Shown here in pieces: positions 34,416 through 42,646 of a stretch of 64,000 bases of DNA. How positions within the stretch are numbered: position 1 is the stretch's first letter; each line of letters opens with the position of its first letter. Both the position numbers and the translations under genes were made by a program. The stretch is from Gramella sp. KN1008. Its GTDB lineage: Bacteria; Bacteroidota; Bacteroidia; Flavobacteriales; Flavobacteriaceae. The DNA lies in contig NZ_SJDV01000005.1 in assembly GCF_004332155.1 (NCBI RefSeq), positions 140,237 to 204,236 on the forward strand, written 5' to 3'. Below the pieces are notes generated by a model. The model was not told the DNA's origin. It searched no databases and worked only from the letters and a program-made list of their open reading frames with translations.

Positions 34416-35780
34416 GTGAAGGACCTTAATCACATACAGAATTTTTATTTCATCGGTATCGGTGGAATTGGAATGAGTGCGCTTGCCAGGTATTTCCGGG
34501 CAAAAGACGTGTATGTGGCCGGTTACGACAGGACTCCTTCACAACTTACAAAAGAACTGGAGCAGGAAGGAATCGAGGTGAACTATGAGGATAAAGAAGA
34601 TATTATTCCTTCGAAGGTTCTTGAAGATAAGGATAACACTTTAGTGGTTTATACGCCCGCCATTCCAAAAGATCATAAACAATTCAATCATCTTAAAACA
34701 AAAGGTTTCGAAATAACCAAAAGAGCACAGTTGCTTGGAATGGTCACTGATAAAAAATATACTCTTGCGGTAGCCGGAACTCATGGTAAGACGACAACCA
34801 CAGCTATCCTGGGTCATTTGCTTAAGGACACCGGTACGAAGGTTACGGCCTTTCTCGGTGGCATAAGTGAAGATATTCAGTCAAATCTTATCATGCAGGG
34901 GGATGATGTAGTGGTAGTGGAAGCTGATGAATTTGATCGCTCGTTCCTGAACCTTTCCCCGAATATCGCGGCGATTACTTCCATGGATGCCGATCACCTG
35001 GATATCTATGGTGAAAAGGAAGAGTTGGAAAGATCTTTCAAAGAATTTGCATCGAAGATCCCGGAAGACGGGAAGCTCTTTGTAAGAAACGGTCTGCCTC
35101 TGGAAGGCATGACACTTGGTCTGGAAGACCACGCCGATTATTCGGCCAGAAATATAAAAATTGAGGACGGTAGCTATGTTTTTGATCTGAAAACTCCCTC
35201 CGGACTCATTGAAAATTTAAAATTCAATCTACCCGGTCAGCATAATTTGCTCAATGCTATAACAGCCCTGGCAATGGCCATCGAATACGGCTCCCCAACC
35301 GAGAACGATGATCTTGCCAGGGCTTTATATAGCTTCAAAGGCGTGAAGCGTAGATTCAGTTATAAAATAAAGACGGATAACCTGGTACTTATAGATGATT
35401 ATGCACACCATCCTACCGAGATATCGGCAGTGCACCAGGCAGTTCGTGAAATGTATCCAGATAAACGAATACTTGCGGTTTTTCAGCCCCACCTGTTTAG
35501 CCGTACCCGTGACTTCGCTGAAGATTTTGCCTCAAGCCTGTCTCAATTTGACGAGGTTATTCTACTGGAAATTTATCCTGCCAGAGAACTTCCTATTGAA
35601 GGCATATCTTCAGCCTGGTTGCTGGATAAGGTTTCAAATCCTGAAAAGCAACTGGTCAAAAAAGAAGATTTGAACGAAAAGATAAGATCTTCAAAAGCTG
35701 AAGTTATAGTAATGATGGGGGCTGGGGATATAGGAGTGGAAGTTGAAAAAGTAAAAAAAGCACTCTTGAATGAAGCGTAG
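34416..35780 (+). CDS. murC: UDP-MurNAc:L-alanine ligase MurC
   Basis: A 454-residue cytoplasmic Mur ligase that attaches the first stem-peptide residue, L-Ala. It starts at a GTG (34416) directly after the murG stop. The N-terminal IGIGGIGMSALA is near 13-24, the ATP-binding GTHGKTTTT at 121-129, DEFDRSFLNLSP near 171, and DYAHHPTEI near 327. Its stop is 11 bases past the ftsQ start, so the two overlap. ddl and murB, often near here in other phyla, are not present. Confidence 0.96.
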   Translation: MKDLNHIQNFYFIGIGGIGMSALARYFRAKDVYVAGYDRTPSQLTKELEQEGIEVNYEDKEDIIPSKVLEDKDNTLVVYTPAIPKDHKQFNHLKTKGFEITKRAQLLGMVTDKKYTLAVAGTHGKTTTTAILGHLLKDTGTKVTAFLGGISEDIQSNLIMQGDDVVVVEADEFDRSFLNLSPNIAAITSMDADHLDIYGEKEELERSFKEFASKIPEDGKLFVRNGLPLEGMTLGLEDHADYSARNIKIEDGSYVFDLKTPSGLIENLKFNLPGQHNLLNAITALAMAIEYGSPTENDDLARALYSFKGVKRRFSYKIKTDNLVLIDDYAHHPTEISAVHQAVREMYPDKRILAVFQPHLFSRTRDFAEDFASSLSQFDEVILLEIYPARELPIEGISSAWLLDKVSNPEKQLVKKEDLNEKIRSSKAEVIVMMGAGDIGVEVEKVKKALLNEA

Positions 35781-36486
35781 TGTAGGTTACATAAAGGCTT
35801 TTGTTCTCGTAGCAGTGATTTGTTTTTTATATGGCTTTGCTGAAAAGCGGCATAAAGGTCGGGAAATTACTGAAGTAAAGGTGCGATTTACCGATAGTGA
35901 AAACCTCTATGTGACTGAGGAAGTGGTTAATAAATTGTTAATACAAAATAAAGCCTCTGTCTCGAGCATAGATAAAGAAACTTTAGATTTGAATAGGGTG
36001 GAATCCCTTTTAAATAAACACGATATGATTGAAAATGCAGAAGTTTATCTCACTTTGGATGGGAAACTTAAGGCAGAAGTAAGTCAGCGAAAACCAATTG
36101 GAAGAGTGATAGGAAGTTCATCGTTTTATCTGGACAGAAAGGGAGAAGTGATGCCTCTTTCTCCATTTTATTCGGCAAGGGTGCCGTTGATGTTCGGTTT
36201 TAATGAAGCCAGTATTATAAAAGCCTATCCAATTGTTCAGTATATAAAAAATGATGAGTTTTTGACCAGGCATATCACCGGAATACAAAGGCTCAAGGGA
36301 GATAAATATAAACTTGAACTCAGGGAGATGGATTTTGATGTCTTTTTTGGTGATTCAAGTAATGTGGCTTTGAAATTCAACAATTTCAAAGCCTTCTATA
36401 AAAAAGCACAGATAGATAAAAAATTAGATACCTACAAAAGAGTGAACTTACAATTTGGAGATCAGGTTGTGTGCACTAAAAAATAG
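35770..36486 (+). CDS. ftsQ: Cell division protein FtsQ-like
   Basis: A 238-residue bitopic membrane protein. One membrane helix lies at about 6-23 (YIKAFVLVAVICFLYGF), followed by a periplasmic POTRA-like region with NLYVTEEVVNKLL and SIDKETLDLNRVESLLNKHDMIENAEVYL, then a beta-rich C-terminal domain. Its place between murC and ftsA and its topology fit FtsQ, which links FtsL/FtsB to the early divisome. Bacteroidota FtsQ proteins are weakly conserved. It overlaps murC by 11 bases and precedes ftsA by three. Confidence 0.88.
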   Translation: MKRSVGYIKAFVLVAVICFLYGFAEKRHKGREITEVKVRFTDSENLYVTEEVVNKLLIQNKASVSSIDKETLDLNRVESLLNKHDMIENAEVYLTLDGKLKAEVSQRKPIGRVIGSSSFYLDRKGEVMPLSPFYSARVPLMFGFNEASIIKAYPIVQYIKNDEFLTRHITGIQRLKGDKYKLELREMDFDVFFGDSSNVALKFNNFKAFYKKAQIDKKLDTYKRVNLQFGDQVVCTKK

Positions 36487-36489
36487 TTT

Positions 36490-37842
36490 ATGGAACAAAA
36501 TGATATTGCAGTAGGATTAGATATTGGAACAACCAAGATTGTGGCGATGATAGGCCGCAAGAATGAGTATGGCAAGGTCGAGATCATCGGGATCGGAAAA
36601 TCAAAATCACTTGGCGTACACAGGGGAGTGGTGAATAATATCACCCAGACCATCCAGTCTATCCAGCAGGCAATACAGGAAGCAGAAGCCGATAGTGGGC
36701 TTAAGATAAGTGAAGTGGTGGTTGGTATTGCGGGGCAGCATATAAGAAGCCTTCAGCATAGCGATTATATCACCCGTCAGAATCCGGAAGAAGTGATAGA
36801 TGCTGATGATATTCATACCCTTTGCAATCAGGTTCACAAACTGGTAATGCTTCCGGGTGAGGAAATTATACATGTTCTACCACAGGAATTCAAAGTAGAC
36901 GGTCAGGCTGAAATAAAAGAGCCTATCGGAATGTACGGCGGAAGGCTGGAAGCCAATTTCCATGTAGTGGTTGGACAGGTTTCTTCAATTAGAAATATCG
37001 GAAGATGTGTGAAAAGTGCCGGGCTTGAACTTTCGGCGGTGACACTGGAGCCTTTAGCTTCAGCAAATGCTGTTCTAAGCCAGGAAGAAAAAGAAGCAGG
37101 GGTAGCGCTTATCGATATTGGTGGTGGTACTACAGATCTTGCAATCTTCAAGGATGGAATTATTCGTCATACGGCAGTGATTCCTTTCGGTGGAAATGTG
37201 ATTACTGAAGATATTAAGGAAGGTTGCTCCATCATTGAAAAACAGGCCGAGTTACTTAAGATAAAATTTGGTTCGGCATGGCCGGGGGAAAATAAGGATA
37301 ACGAGATCGTATCCATTCCTGGTTTACGTGGAAGGGAGCCAAAAGAGATCACTCTAAAGAACCTTTCAAAAATAATTCACGCCCGGGTGGTTGAGATCAT
37401 CGAGCAGGTTTACCTGGAGATCAAGAACTATGGGCATGACGAGCAGAAGAAAAAACTTATTGCCGGATTGGTCCTCACAGGTGGTGGTGCGCAGTTGAAA
37501 CATTTGAAACAACTTGCAGAGTACATCACCGGAATGGATACCAGAATTGGATATCCAAATGAGCACCTGGCAGGCACTAATGATGCTGAAACAACCAGTC
37601 CTGTCTATGCAACAGCGGTTGGTTTGGTGATGAATAGCCTGGAGAAAGGCAAAACACGTTTTCAGGAAGAAGCGGTTCTTTCAGATAAAAGTCCGGTGGA
37701 AGGCGCCAACCCTAAAGAAGAAGCAATTGAAATGACCGGAGAAGCTGAACAGGAGGAATCTACTTCCAAGAAAGTCGCCCGAAAGAGCATTTTTGACAAG
37801 TGGGCAGAGAAATTCAAAGATTTTTTAGATAACGCAGAGTAA
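36490..37842 (+). CDS. ftsA: Cell division protein FtsA
   Basis: A 450-residue actin-like ATPase that tethers FtsZ to the membrane. The phosphate-1 motif AVGLDIGTTKIVAMIG (about 6-21), ALIDIGGGTTDLAIF near 203-217 and VLTGGGAQLKHL near 330-341 are the actin-fold signatures. The last 20 or so residues (KSIFDKWAEKFKDFLDNAE) can form the amphipathic membrane-targeting helix. A short acidic linker before it (about 390-425) is lengthened compared with the E. coli protein. It lies three bases after ftsQ and 28 before ftsZ. Confidence 0.96.
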   Translation: MEQNDIAVGLDIGTTKIVAMIGRKNEYGKVEIIGIGKSKSLGVHRGVVNNITQTIQSIQQAIQEAEADSGLKISEVVVGIAGQHIRSLQHSDYITRQNPEEVIDADDIHTLCNQVHKLVMLPGEEIIHVLPQEFKVDGQAEIKEPIGMYGGRLEANFHVVVGQVSSIRNIGRCVKSAGLELSAVTLEPLASANAVLSQEEKEAGVALIDIGGGTTDLAIFKDGIIRHTAVIPFGGNVITEDIKEGCSIIEKQAELLKIKFGSAWPGENKDNEIVSIPGLRGREPKEITLKNLSKIIHARVVEIIEQVYLEIKNYGHDEQKKKLIAGLVLTGGGAQLKHLKQLAEYITGMDTRIGYPNEHLAGTNDAETTSPVYATAVGLVMNSLEKGKTRFQEEAVLSDKSPVEGANPKEEAIEMTGEAEQEESTSKKVARKSIFDKWAEKFKDFLDNAE

Positions 37843-37870
37843 TAAAGATACAACCAGTAAAACAGAGTTT

Positions 37871-39871
37871 ATGAGCAGTACAGAATTTGGAGACATCTCA
37901 TTCGATTTACCGAAGAATCAATCGAACGTCATCAAAGTGATTGGAGTTGGCGGTGGAGGAAGCAATGCCATCAACCACATGTTCCAGTTAGGGATCAAAG
38001 GGGTAGATTTTGTGATCTGTAATACCGATGCACAGGCCCTTGAAAACAGTCCGGTTCCCAACAAGATACAGTTAGGGGTTACCCTTACTGAAGGACTTGG
38101 CGCAGGAGCGAATCCTGAGATTGGTGAGAAAGCCGCAGTTGAAAGTTTTGAAGAGATCAAGCAGATGCTCGATTCCAACACAAAAATGGTATTTATTACT
38201 GCCGGTATGGGTGGTGGTACAGGTACCGGAGCCGCGCCTATCATTGCCAAACAGGCCAAGGAACTCGATATTCTAACTGTGGGGATCGTTACGATTCCTT
38301 TCCAGTTTGAAGGTCGAAACCGTAATGAACAGGCACAAATTGGGGTTGAAAGGCTTAGAAGCCATGTAGACTCATTAATCGTAATAAATAACAATAAACT
38401 TCGGGAGGTTTACGGGAACCTTGGATTCAAAGCTGGTTTCTCCAAGGCCGATGAGGTTCTTGCAACCGCCTCACGTGGTATTGCTGAAGTTATAACACAT
38501 CACTATACTCAGAACATTGACTTGCGCGATGCTAAGACTGTATTGAGTAATAGCGGAACTGCTATCATGGGGTCTGCTCATGCCTCAGGAGCCAGCAGGG
38601 CCACCGATGCTATCATGAAAGCTCTTGACTCTCCTTTATTGAACGATAATAAGATCACCGGCGCCAAAAATGTTTTACTGTTAATTGTATCTGGTAACGA
38701 GGAGATCACTATTGATGAAATTGGAGAAATAAACGACCATATTCAGGCAGAAGCCGGTCATAGTGCTAATATCATTATGGGTGTGGGCGAGGACGAATCT
38801 CTTGAAGATGCCATTGCCGTTACTATCATTGCCACGGGGTTTGATGTGGAACAGCAGAATGAGATCACCAATACCGAAACTAAAAAGATAATACATACGC
38901 TTGAAGATGAACAAAAGGCCGAGCAGGATCTGATGCCAAAAAAATCAGCACCGATTTCTCAGGTGACCAATGCTCCGGTAAATCCATCTTCTGTTAAAAA
39001 TGAATTGCCTTTTGATGAAGAGGAAACCGATAAAAAGATAGTCCATACTCTTGATGAAACCGAAGAGGAAGTAGATGAGGTTGGTAATATCCACAAGAAG
39101 GTGGATGATATGCTTAAAACACCGGATTTTGCCCGTAAACTTGAAGTGACCTACGAAGAGGTGGATCCCGAGGAATTCATTATCAATAACACCGGTGATG
39201 AGGCAAATAACATGGAGGTTCACGAACCGGAAGAGGTTAAGACCGAAAGTGAAGAGCAGTTCATGTTTACATTCGATATGCCTGCAAATGAAAAAAAAGA
39301 AGATAAGTCCACTTCAAAAGAACAGCCTAAAGCTGAAAATGTGAAGAGGCATGAACTTCATGAAGAGGAAGAAGATGCGAAGAATATTAAGGTGAATGAG
39401 GCGATCGAGATCGTTCCCGTGACCGAAAGCTCAGCCCAGGGAGTCAAAAGATATAGTCTTGACGATTATATGGAAATGGAGGAAAGGCTTCAGAATTCAA
39501 AACCTCAGAAGAAAGAGGAAGAGAAAGACGAGACCGTGGCCTTTGAAAAGAAAACAGTAGCTCCAAAACCTGATACCGATAAGGGGGGGAATGATGACAA
39601 CCCATTTGATAATCCCATATCTTCTGAAGTGGTTAGAAAAAGAACCGCTGAAAGAAAGGCAAAAATGAAGGAATTCAATTATAAGTTCAGAACCGGTTCT
39701 GCTCAGATCGATGAGATAGAAAAGCAGCCTGCATATAAAAGAGCCGGAATAGAACTGGATAGTAACAGGCCCGGTGAAGGTAAATTATCGCGAACCAGTA
39801 TTGAACAGGGAGATGATAACGAACTGCATTTCAGGAAGAATAATTCTTTTCTACATGATAATGTAGATTAA
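37871..39871 (+). CDS. ftsZ: Cell division GTPase FtsZ with long C-terminal extension
   Basis: A 666-residue tubulin-like GTPase that forms the Z ring. The GTPase core (about 15-325) has the tubulin signature GGGTGTG (114-120) in GMGGGTGTGAAP, with normal sequence around it. After about residue 330 comes a linker of more than 300 residues, highly acidic and Lys/Glu-rich, ending in NSFLHDNVD. E. coli FtsZ is about 383 residues; long tails are known in Bacteroidota. The final basic/aromatic stretch may be the FtsA- or partner-binding peptide. It is followed by a bidirectional terminator that closes the dcw transcript. Confidence 0.97.
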   Translation: MSSTEFGDISFDLPKNQSNVIKVIGVGGGGSNAINHMFQLGIKGVDFVICNTDAQALENSPVPNKIQLGVTLTEGLGAGANPEIGEKAAVESFEEIKQMLDSNTKMVFITAGMGGGTGTGAAPIIAKQAKELDILTVGIVTIPFQFEGRNRNEQAQIGVERLRSHVDSLIVINNNKLREVYGNLGFKAGFSKADEVLATASRGIAEVITHHYTQNIDLRDAKTVLSNSGTAIMGSAHASGASRATDAIMKALDSPLLNDNKITGAKNVLLLIVSGNEEITIDEIGEINDHIQAEAGHSANIIMGVGEDESLEDAIAVTIIATGFDVEQQNEITNTETKKIIHTLEDEQKAEQDLMPKKSAPISQVTNAPVNPSSVKNELPFDEEETDKKIVHTLDETEEEVDEVGNIHKKVDDMLKTPDFARKLEVTYEEVDPEEFIINNTGDEANNMEVHEPEEVKTESEEQFMFTFDMPANEKKEDKSTSKEQPKAENVKRHELHEEEEDAKNIKVNEAIEIVPVTESSAQGVKRYSLDDYMEMEERLQNSKPQKKEEEKDETVAFEKKTVAPKPDTDKGGNDDNPFDNPISSEVVRKRTAERKAKMKEFNYKFRTGSAQIDEIEKQPAYKRAGIELDSNRPGEGKLSRTSIEQGDDNELHFRKNNSFLHDNVD

Positions 39872-39886
39872 TTTCAACCTAGCCAA

Positions 39887-39917
39887 GAAAAAAGGTGCCT
39901 ACAGGCACCTTTTTTTA
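39887..39917. terminator. Bidirectional terminator after ftsZ
   Basis: GAAAAAAGGTGCC pairs with GGCACCTTTTTTT around TACA. The A-run and T-run allow use by ftsZ and the convergent small-protein gene. Confidence 0.92.
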
Positions 39918-39935
39918 TTCGTAAAAGAAAAAGAA

Positions 39936-40139
39936 TTAGCTCTGGCTTTCTGCCTGAACCTCATCTGTATCTTTTCTGTATTTAAGCATACTAATCCCGG
40001 CAACAAAGAATATAAAACCAAGAATACTAAGTGCCCAGGGGCTAAGCATCAGGGCAACGCTGCCAAAGATTCCCAAAACTCCCATTACAAGAGCGATCGC
40101 TCCCCCAACGGTCATTATAATTGCTAAGATTTTGATCAT
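39936..40139 (-). CDS. Small two-helix membrane protein
   Basis: A 67-residue protein with two hydrophobic segments (about 2-25 and 30-50) and a polar tail with KYRKDTDEVQAESQS. It starts at ATG and reads cleanly, so I consider it a real gene. Its function is unknown; the composition (Gly/Ala/Ile-rich helices, GGAIALVMGVLGIFG) is like many small inner-membrane proteins. It is convergent with ftsZ and shares its terminator. Confidence 0.6.
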   Translation of the reverse strand: MIKILAIIMTVGGAIALVMGVLGIFGSVALMLSPWALSILGFIFFVAGISMLKYRKDTDEVQAESQS

Positions 40140-40185
40140 AACATTAATTATTGGTTATGGATTAAAATTAGTTAAACAATTTAAT

Positions 40186-40293
40186 GTGAGGAGAATATTA
40201 ACAAATTTTACGATTCTACAGCTCTTATTTTTATTTTCCGGAATATTCCTTACCGGCTCGATAGCCCAGGGATTACAGTTATTAGCCCTTTGA
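40186..40293 (+). other. Short reading frame resembling an isolated signal peptide
   Basis: From GTG at 40186 the frame gives a 35-residue product with MRR, a hydrophobic core (ILQLLFLFSGIFLTG) and SIAQG, like a signal peptide with its cleavage site, and then stops at 40293. It sits in a 288-base stretch otherwise lacking genes. It may be the remnant of a lost exported-protein gene, or a chance frame. Confidence that it is expressed is low. Confidence 0.3.
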
Positions 40294-40365
40294 TCGTTGT
40301 AGGTGTCTGAATGAGAAATACTTTTTAACTGGGAAGTGTTTTTTAACGAATTGTTTAAGGTTTCT

Positions 40366-40421
40366 GCCCTGGAATGGTAAAAAATAGGAAATTTTAAAGC
40401 CTTAATATTCCACGCCAGGGC
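40366..40421. repeat. Inverted repeat downstream of the lipoprotein gene
   Basis: GCCCTGG (40366-40372) and CCAGGGC (40415-40421) form an inverted repeat with a 42-base spacer just past the stop of the leftward lipoprotein gene. It may act as its terminator, but there is only a weak T-run. Confidence 0.4.
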
Positions 40422-40427
40422 GGTATT

Positions 40428-40985
40428 TTAATTCCAGTAGATCATGAAATACTTGATCGTGGCGTCATCAGGAATCTGCGAAGCCATGATCTTACTATCG
40501 GTGTCGTATCTTAAGCTAGTAGGAAGCTGACTCTTGTCTATAGTTACGTACGCATTGATTTCATCTAGGAAAACTACTGCAGAATTAATGGTATTTTCAA
40601 TCCTGGAGATATTATAGTTTTCCACAACGTCCTTAAAAGTACTTTTTACATTGAGGCCGTTCTTGGTTTCGTAGCGGGAGTCTAGTATCCTGATATATCC
40701 AATAGTGCTTGTGGAATCGAATTCCTGTAGAGGTTCCAGGCTCATCAGGGCATTGCCGTCTTTATCAAAAATCTTGATCTCGTCAGTAGATCTTAGTTGC
40801 TCGGGACCGCTGGTTTGTCTTACTATACTGTCTCCTTCAAAGATGGAATCGAGTTGATGGATCCTGACTTCCTTTTTTAGTGGACCAACCTGGGTTGGAG
40901 TTATAAGAAACGGGTCTTCTTCATCGCTTGTACATGATGAAACAGATACACATAAACCAAGAATTAGTAGAGCTCTTTTGTACAT
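40428..40985 (-). CDS. Hypothetical lipoprotein
   Basis: A 185-residue exported protein with a lipobox around Cys 18 (GLCVSVSSC) after a short hydrophobic signal. The mature part starts TSDEEDPFLITPTQVG, acidic at first and then beta-rich (RILDSRYETKNGLNVKSTFKDVVENYN). It looks like small Bacteroidota surface or periplasmic lipoproteins with no known role. The HerA-like ATPase gene lies 16 bases upstream on the same strand, so the two may be cotranscribed, with no obvious functional link. Confidence 0.7.
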   Translation of the reverse strand: MYKRALLILGLCVSVSSCTSDEEDPFLITPTQVGPLKKEVRIHQLDSIFEGDSIVRQTSGPEQLRSTDEIKIFDKDGNALMSLEPLQEFDSTSTIGYIRILDSRYETKNGLNVKSTFKDVVENYNISRIENTINSAVVFLDEINAYVTIDKSQLPTSLRYDTDSKIMASQIPDDATIKYFMIYWN

Positions 40986-41001
40986 TTTAATTTGGATAGT
41001 T

Positions 41002-42516
41002 TTATTTTAAAATCTTATTCAATATTCCCAATACTCCCCGAATAAAGGTAGCGCTTGTAAGAACCTTTATTACTGCGCTTTCCGTTTTTGATTTAGGGGA
41101 ACCGGATTTAATTACTTCTTTTCTCTCTTTTTTAGCCTTTTCTTTTGCTACTTCCTTTTCGGCAATCTCTATTTTCTTCGTCAGTATCTCATGAGCGCTT
41201 TCTCGGTCAATTTCTTCATTATATTTCGGCAGAATTTCAGACTGTTTTATAAGTTTTTCAAGTTCAATATCCGAAAGTATGTTCATTCTGCTCATAGGCG
41301 CCCTAAGCATAGTAGCCACTAGTGGTGATGGCCTTCCCTTCTCATCAAGTGCCGAAACCAGGGCTTCACCTATACCTAACGAGGTAAGCATATTTTTGGT
41401 ATCGTAAAATTCTGAAATGGGATAATTTTCTGCAGCAAGTTTTATGGCTTTCCTGTCTTTGGCGGTAAACGCCCTTAAGGCATGCTGTATCTTCAGGCCC
41501 AGCTGACCTAATACTTCTTCCGGAATATCTGCCGGATTCTGGGTGACAAAATAAATTCCAATCCCTTTGGATCGAATCAGTTTTATAATGCTTTCTATCT
41601 GATCCAGCAATGCATCTGAAGCCTCTTCAAAAATAAGATGGGCTTCGTCTATGAACATTACAAGTTCTGGTTTGTCCATATCTCCTTTTTCAGGAAATGT
41701 TGAGTATATCTCTGCGAGCAGGCTAAGCATAAAAGTTGAAAATAACTTGGGTCTGTCCTGAATATCGGTGAGCCTCAAAATATTTACATAAGCTTTTCCC
41801 TCTGAGTTTTTTCGCATCAGATCGTTTACTTCAAAGGATCTTTCTCCAAAAAAACGATGAGCACCCTGTTGTTCCAGAGCTACTATCTTTCTTAAGATGG
41901 CTCCCGTTGACGCCGTGGAGATCCTTCCATACTCTTTTTCAAATTCTTCTTTTCCATCTTCCGTTGAATACTGAATGATCTTTTTCAGATCCTTTAGGTC
42001 CAGGAGCGGAAGATGTTTGTCATCACAATATTTGAAAATGATAGCAATTATGCCGGTTTGAGTGTCTGAGAGATCTAGTATCCTTGAAAGAAGAACCGGT
42101 CCAAATTCGCTAACCGTAGCTCTTAAACGTATGCCCGGCTCATCTGAAAGGCTCAGGATCTCCACCGGAGAAGCCTGAGGCTGAAATGGAAAATCCAGTA
42201 ATTTATGTCTTGCATCAATGAATTCAGCTCCATCAGATGGTTTTGCCAGTCCGCTTAGATCTCCCTTTACATCCATAAGAAGAACGGGGACACCTTTTTC
42301 AGAAAGATTCTCCGCGATGATCTGCAGGGTTTTGGATTTGCCGGTACCTGTGGCTCCGGCTATCAAACCGTGTCTGTTCATGGTTTTTAATGGAAGACGT
42401 ACCGCTGCCTGAGAAATAACTTCACCTTCATACATCCCGGCACCAAGATAGATGCTGTCTCCTTTAGGTTTATAACCTTCCTGAATGGAGGTGATGAATT
42501 TCTGCTTCTTTTCCAT
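41002..42516 (-). CDS. HerA-like ATPase (DUF853)
   Basis: A 504-residue cytoplasmic P-loop ATPase. The Walker A GATGTGKS is at about 54-61, the Walker B-type MFIDEAHLIFEE near 286-297, and YFVTQNPADIPEEVLGQLG near 323-341 carries a conserved helicase-type motif. It belongs to the helicase HerA-like/DUF853 family, present in many bacteria and of uncertain function; the general resemblance is to hexameric DNA translocases. The last 70 residues are Lys/Glu-rich and helical. It is read leftward with the lipoprotein gene after it, and divergent from the serine hydrolase gene. Confidence 0.85.
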   Translation of the reverse strand: MEKKQKFITSIQEGYKPKGDSIYLGAGMYEGEVISQAAVRLPLKTMNRHGLIAGATGTGKSKTLQIIAENLSEKGVPVLLMDVKGDLSGLAKPSDGAEFIDARHKLLDFPFQPQASPVEILSLSDEPGIRLRATVSEFGPVLLSRILDLSDTQTGIIAIIFKYCDDKHLPLLDLKDLKKIIQYSTEDGKEEFEKEYGRISTASTGAILRKIVALEQQGAHRFFGERSFEVNDLMRKNSEGKAYVNILRLTDIQDRPKLFSTFMLSLLAEIYSTFPEKGDMDKPELVMFIDEAHLIFEEASDALLDQIESIIKLIRSKGIGIYFVTQNPADIPEEVLGQLGLKIQHALRAFTAKDRKAIKLAAENYPISEFYDTKNMLTSLGIGEALVSALDEKGRPSPLVATMLRAPMSRMNILSDIELEKLIKQSEILPKYNEEIDRESAHEILTKKIEIAEKEVAKEKAKKERKEVIKSGSPKSKTESAVIKVLTSATFIRGVLGILNKILK

Positions 42517-42621
42517 TAAAAGCTAATTTATCATAAAATTGGTAAAACAGTGGAACTGTAGGAAAAGAATAATTTAGAAAATATGCTAAATACCGGAAGC
42601 TCACCTCGTTTAAATTAATAA

Positions 42622-42629
42622 TATATTTG
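42622..42629 (+). promoter_or_regulatory. Bacteroidota-type -7 box for the serine hydrolase gene
   Basis: TATATTTG fits TAnnTTTG and lies 17 bases before the ATG. No clean TTG is at the expected -33 spacing. Confidence 0.5.
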
Positions 42630-42646
42630 AAGGAAAGCCTAACAAT

